Made by a program: the position numbers and the translations under genes
Part shown: in pieces, positions 60,574 through 64,000 of the stretch
How positions within the stretch are numbered: position 1 is the first letter of the stretch
Layout: the number at the start of each line of letters is the position of its first letter
DNA from: Lichenicoccus sp965276875
Lineage (GTDB): Bacteria; Pseudomonadota; Alphaproteobacteria; Acetobacterales; Acetobacteraceae
Reading direction: 5' to 3'
NCBI RefSeq assembly: GCF_965276875.1
Contig: NZ_OZ255701.1
Location: 3,658,001 to 3,722,000, forward strand
DNA length: 64,000 nt
The notes under the pieces: generated by a model
Told to the model about the DNA's origin: nothing
Seen by the model: the letters and a program-made list of their open reading frames with translations, nothing else
The model's database searches: none

Positions 60574-62439
60574 GTGGCGATACATGACTGGAAGCCAGAC
60601 GCCAGCGGCTTCATTCTCGATCCCGCCGAGTTCACCGATGGCGGTGCCTTCACCCCCGGCGACACGCTGGTGGTCGGCAGCGGCGATCCGAACGCCAACG
60701 CCACGAATGGCGCCGTCGGCACCCTGACCACCGGCGTTTATCTGTTCGAGTCCACCGCCGCCGGTGTCGGCGCACGCTTTCAGGATATCGCCTTCGATGC
60801 ATCGAGCAGCCTGATCGAAAGCGGCGCCGGCTCATTGCAGATGCTGACGTTCGGTCGCTTCGTATCGAACGGCAATTTCGTCGTCGGCACCGCGGCCGGC
60901 GCCGGCTCGACACAGATCTCGATGGACAGCTCGCCCAGCAGTGCCGCGAGCTTCACCAACACCGGCCACCTCGCCGTGCAGAACGCCAGCACGCTGAAGT
61001 TCTATCCCAGCACGGCGAGCACCATCGTCAACACCGCGACCGGAATCGTCACCGTCTCCGACGGCAGCCAGCTCATCTTCAGCGACTTCAACGGCTTCTC
61101 CGCGGGGTCCGGCGATGGGTTGCAGAATGACGGCCTGATCCAGGTGCTGGCGGGCCCGCATGGTGGCGCGTCGCTGACTGTCGAGGCGACCTTTGGCGGC
61201 AGCGGCACCCTGCTGGTGCAAGGCCAGGCCGGGGTCAATCCGACCGCCACGGCGGCGCATATCGCCGGACCCGCGAGCGGCACGTTCGATGTCGCCAGCG
61301 GCGAACTCGACTTCAGCGCCGGCAATCCCGTCGCCGGCACCATCAACTTTCTCGATGCGGACGGGCTGCTCAACCTCGAACAGACTCCAGCCGGTGGTGA
61401 CACCACGCTGTTCAAGCCGCTGCTCGCGACCGTCAATCATTTCCAGGCCGGTGATCAGATCCTGCTCAATGGCTACGCCGCGACGCAGTCCTATCGATAC
61501 GATCCGGTGGCGCATGCATTGACGCTCTATTCCGGCGCCAGTGGCCAGGGCACCGTGCAGGCCGAACTCATCCTGCCGGGGCTGTATTCCACCTCCGATT
61601 TCACGATCACCAATGGCGCCACCACTGACGGCATCGCGGCCAACAGCCCGGGCTCGGTCCTGATCGGCACCAGCAGCACTGCGAATGGCACCGCCCTGCT
61701 CGTCCCGGGTGCCAACTTCGTCGGTAGCGACGGCAATCAGATCATCACCGCGCCAGGCAACGCGACGATCACCACCGGCACCGGCGCGAACACAATCTCG
61801 CTCGGCGCCGGCGCACACCTGCTGGTCAGCAACGGTCAGGACAGCGTCACCGCGGGCACCGGCAGCGATACCGTATTCGGCGGCAATGGCGGCCATATCC
61901 AGGCGGGAGCGGGCACGATGGAGTTCATCGGCCGCAACGGCACCGATACCGTAAGCGGCGGCGCCGGCGCGATGACCGTGTTCGGCGCCGCCGGCGGCGG
62001 GGTGTATCAGGCCGGCGGCGCCGGCGGCAGCGTCCTGATCGCCACCGCCGGCAACACCACGCTCACCGGTGGTGCCAACCATGACGCGCTGTTCGCCAAT
62101 GCGGCGAGCGGCGACGTTCTACAGGCGGGAACCCAGAGCGGCGCCGGCTTCGACTATCTGGTCGGCGGCGCCGGGGCCGCCACTCTGCAGAACGGCCAGG
62201 GCAACACGGTGATGTATGCCGGTGCCGGAGCCGACAGCTTCGGCATGTCAGCGGCCAATGCCGGCACCGACTGGGTGATCGGCTTCAAGCAGGGCACCGA
62301 CCATATTGCGCTGGGCGGCGCCAATGCGACGAACGTGCTGCAGGGCGCCGGCTTCAGCGCCGCTGGCACTACATTCGCGGTCGGCGGCAGCCAGGTTACG
62401 GTGTGGAACGTCCACCTGACCGCCGCCGACTTCGGTTAA
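60574..62439 (+). CDS. Beta-roll/beta-helix repeat protein, secreted type
   Basis: A 621-residue Gly/Ala/Asn-rich protein with no N-terminal signal peptide. The first 370 residues look like stacked beta strands (FTNTGHLAVQNASTLKFYPS, DGSQLIFSDFNGF). Residues 390-600 hold degenerate RTX-like repeats such as GSDTVFGGNGGHIQAGAG and GGAGAATLQNGQGNTVMYAG. The end IGFKQGTDHIALGG resembles type I secretion C-termini. Start is a GTG. Such proteins in Acetobacteraceae are usually exported adhesins or matrix proteins. Its position in the efflux operon is unusual; its exporter is unknown. Confidence 0.72.
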   Translation: MAIHDWKPDASGFILDPAEFTDGGAFTPGDTLVVGSGDPNANATNGAVGTLTTGVYLFESTAAGVGARFQDIAFDASSSLIESGAGSLQMLTFGRFVSNGNFVVGTAAGAGSTQISMDSSPSSAASFTNTGHLAVQNASTLKFYPSTASTIVNTATGIVTVSDGSQLIFSDFNGFSAGSGDGLQNDGLIQVLAGPHGGASLTVEATFGGSGTLLVQGQAGVNPTATAAHIAGPASGTFDVASGELDFSAGNPVAGTINFLDADGLLNLEQTPAGGDTTLFKPLLATVNHFQAGDQILLNGYAATQSYRYDPVAHALTLYSGASGQGTVQAELILPGLYSTSDFTITNGATTDGIAANSPGSVLIGTSSTANGTALLVPGANFVGSDGNQIITAPGNATITTGTGANTISLGAGAHLLVSNGQDSVTAGTGSDTVFGGNGGHIQAGAGTMEFIGRNGTDTVSGGAGAMTVFGAAGGGVYQAGGAGGSVLIATAGNTTLTGGANHDALFANAASGDVLQAGTQSGAGFDYLVGGAGAATLQNGQGNTVMYAGAGADSFGMSAANAGTDWVIGFKQGTDHIALGGANATNVLQGAGFSAAGTTFAVGGSQVTVWNVHLTAADFG

Positions 62440-62444
62440 GCCGG

Positions 62445-62618
62445 CTAGAATATTGCCTTCCCGGCCAAAACGCCGAGGACCAGGAAGATCAGGAAGACGA
62501 CGATACAGATAAAGAACAGGATCTTAGCAATGCCGGCGGACGCGGCGGAGACCCCGCCGAAGCCGAAGATGCCGGCAATGATCGAGATGACCAGGAACAA
62601 CAGGGCTAGTTTCAGCAT
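62445..62618 (-). CDS. DUF1328-type small membrane protein
   Basis: A 57-residue protein with two membrane helices: LALLFLVISIIAGIFGFGGV and AKILFFICIVVFLIFLVLGV. The short Ala/Gly loop VSAASAGIAK between them is the DUF1328 (YtjA-like) pattern. GGAGAT precedes the ATG at 62618. Function unknown; homologues are often stress-induced. It lies downstream of the CsbD-like gene on the same strand (23-bp gap), so the two are probably co-transcribed. Confidence 0.88.
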   Translation of the reverse strand: MLKLALLFLVISIIAGIFGFGGVSAASAGIAKILFFICIVVFLIFLVLGVLAGKAIF

Positions 62619-62641
62619 GGGATGATCTCCGGGTTCAGCAA

Positions 62642-62896
62642 TTAGCGTCGCGCGAACAGCGCGCCTAAAATGAAACCGAGCAGGCTGGCCGCGAGCAGCG
62701 CCAGGATCGGCTGGTCCGCGGTGAGGTCGCGCATGGTGTCGAGCGTCTCACCGTAGAAACCCTGGGCCTGCCCCGCGACCTGCCTGGCCTTGCCTCTCGC
62801 CTGCATGGCGCCGTCGCCGAGCAGGCCGCCCATGCCGTCCTGGAGCTTCCCCACGGTGTCTTCGGCGGCGCCCTCGATGCGGTTGGTGTCGACCAT
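62642..62896 (-). CDS. CsbD-like protein with a C-terminal membrane anchor
   Basis: An 84-residue protein from the ATG at 62896 (AGGAG upstream). MVDTNRIEGAAEDTVGKLQD is the CsbD start. GKARQVAGQAQGFYGETLD is an amphipathic helix, and QPILALLAASLLGFILGALF is a C-terminal membrane helix. Same architecture as the protein at 48786-49076. Likely part of an envelope or osmotic stress response with the DUF1328 gene. Confidence 0.82.
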   Translation of the reverse strand: MVDTNRIEGAAEDTVGKLQDGMGGLLGDGAMQARGKARQVAGQAQGFYGETLDTMRDLTADQPILALLAASLLGFILGALFARR

Positions 62897-63033
62897 GCGT
62901 GAATTCTCCTGGCTGCGGTGGTTCGCTTTGTCCAACGCGCCATGCACCGCCGGGATGCCGGTTGCCGCTCGCTAATTCGTTATGCGAACGGTGCGCGGAC
63001 GGAACCGCGGGCGGATGCGCGCGCTGCCGCTGC

Positions 63034-64000
63034 ATGAAGCTGTTCAACTGCCAGCAGTGCGGCGCCCTGCTGTTTTTCGAGAACCGGGCCTGCGAAAGCT
63101 GCGGCGCGCGGCTCGGCTATCGCGCCGAGACGGCGGCCTTGACGGTGCTGAACCTGGATGGCGGACGGCTCTGCGCCAATGCCGTGCACGACGTCTGCAA
63201 CTGGCTGGTGGACGCCGGCAGCAAGGAGGATTTCTGTGCCGCCTGCCGCCACAACCGCATCATCCCGAACATCGCCACCGGCTCCAATCTCGCACTCTGG
63301 CGCAAGCTGGAGGTGGCCAAGCACCGGCTGTTCTACTCGCTGATCCGGCTCGGTATTTCGCTTCCCAACCGCGCCGACGACCCGGATGGCGGCTTGGTGT
63401 TCGACTTCCTCGACGAGCGGCCGGGGGAGCGCCGGGTGCTGACCGGGCACGACAATGGCACCATCACCATTGCCGCGCGCGAGGCGGACGACGCCCATCG
63501 CGAGGAGATGCGCGCGCAGATGCATGAGAGCTACCGCACGCTGCTCGGCCATTTCCGCCATGAAGTCGGGCACTGGATCTGGGGCCGCATGGTGCGCGAC
63601 GGCGGCAGGCTCGCGGACTGCCGCGCGCTGTTCGGCGACGAACGCGAGAACTATGCCGCCGCCCTTGCCCGCTACTATGCCGAGGGGCCGCCGGCGGACT
63701 GGCAAGCCCGCACGATCAGCGCCTACGCGACCAGCCACCCCTGGGAAGATTTCGCCGAGACCTGGGCGCACTATCTGCACATCATGGACACGCTGGAGAC
63801 TGCCCGCGCCTTCGGCATGGGCGTGCATCCGAAGGTCGGGCGGGCGGAGAACCTCATTGTCGACGTGGTCATCGATCCCTACGTGGCGCGCACCATGGAG
63901 CCGGTAATCGACCAGTGGCTGCCGCTGACGTTCGCGATGAACAACCTCAACCGCTCGATGGGGATGTCCGACCTCTACCCGTTCATCATCTCGCCGCCGG
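63034..64000 (+). CDS. Zinc-ribbon metallopeptidase-like protein (3' end beyond window)
   Basis: At least 322 residues, open at the right edge. An N-terminal zinc ribbon (CQQCGALLFFENRACESCGA) plus further Cys (FCAACRHNR) is followed by a putative zinc-protease domain with the HExxH-type motif GHFRHEVGHWIWGRM and a downstream WEDFAETWAHYLHIMDTLE helix supplying the third ligand. This matches the DUF2248 / putative zinc-binding metallopeptidase family. Substrate unknown. The ATG at 63034 lies divergent from the CsbD-like gene. Confidence 0.88.
   Translation, partial: MKLFNCQQCGALLFFENRACESCGARLGYRAETAALTVLNLDGGRLCANAVHDVCNWLVDAGSKEDFCAACRHNRIIPNIATGSNLALWRKLEVAKHRLFYSLIRLGISLPNRADDPDGGLVFDFLDERPGERRVLTGHDNGTITIAAREADDAHREEMRAQMHESYRTLLGHFRHEVGHWIWGRMVRDGGRLADCRALFGDERENYAAALARYYAEGPPADWQARTISAYATSHPWEDFAETWAHYLHIMDTLETARAFGMGVHPKVGRAENLIVDVVIDPYVARTMEPVIDQWLPLTFAMNNLNRSMGMSDLYPFIISPP

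Noticed and set aside
1..64000. CRISPR arrays, tRNA or rRNA genes, phage genes, toxin-antitoxin pairs
   Set aside because: No regular direct repeats with spacers, no cloverleaf or rRNA-like sequence, and no integrase or phage structural protein was seen by reading both strands.

Overview
The window looks like chromosomal DNA of a high-GC alphaproteobacterium, most likely of the Rhodospirillales/Acetobacteraceae. The reasons are a CcrM-type adenine methyltransferase next to rnhB, an IS1031-like IS5-family element, a Gly/Asn-rich beta-roll protein, and general gene style. No rRNA, tRNA or CRISPR array was seen. Species cannot be set from the sequence alone.

Layout. 1-7.8 kb (minus strand): the 5' part of citrate synthase, a SixA-like phosphatase overlapping a chorismate mutase, then a tightly overlapping DNA-repair operon lhr-pdeM-photolyase-PPP phosphatase. 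7.9-14.4 kb: a large TonB-dependent receptor and a secreted CocE-type hydrolase, separated by a 923-bp IS5/IS1031-type element with matching termini and a TTA target duplication. 14.8-21.5 kb: a divergent biuret-utilisation module. On the minus strand lie an outer-membrane protein (apparently frameshifted), biuret hydrolase, and a purine/uracil-type permease. On the plus strand lie an FCD-type GntR regulator and allophanate hydrolase. Two palindromes sit between the arms.

21.6-47 kb: a catabolic island that looks lower in GC than its surroundings (by eye, not computed). It holds a TetR, two further regulators (GntR, AraC), dodecin, a RutE-like nitroreductase, FAH-family hydrolase, extradiol-type VOC dioxygenase, OprB-type porin, aromatic-acid MFS transporter, a VanA-like Rieske oxygenase, a decayed ferredoxin, an alpha/beta hydrolase, an LLM flavin monooxygenase, three SDRs, two ACMSD-like amidohydrolases, four divergent acyl-CoA-dehydrogenase-fold (HsaA/DszC-type) flavin monooxygenases with one flavin reductase, and a private RibF-like FAD synthetase. 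The enzymes form a plausible uptake, flavin-dependent oxygenation, ring-opening and hydrolysis route for an unknown aromatic or heteroaromatic substrate. Two promoter regions in the island carry the same 15-bp palindrome ACCGT-N5-ACGGT, suggesting a common TetR-type control.

47-50.8 kb: ccrM, rnhB, a CsbD-like membrane protein, a DHA2-type MFS exporter and a small unknown protein. 51.1-62.4 kb: an operon of overlapping genes for an MdtABC-like RND efflux pump with its outer-membrane lipoprotein, followed directly by a beta-roll secreted-type protein. 62.4-64 kb: two stress-type small membrane proteins (DUF1328, CsbD-like) and the start of a zinc-ribbon metallopeptidase.

The strongest candidate for something undescribed is the flavin-monooxygenase island. 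Several of its proteins depart from family rules: a Rieske centre with Asp in place of the second His, an amidohydrolase lacking a metal-ligand His, and a RibF with a degenerate kinase half.
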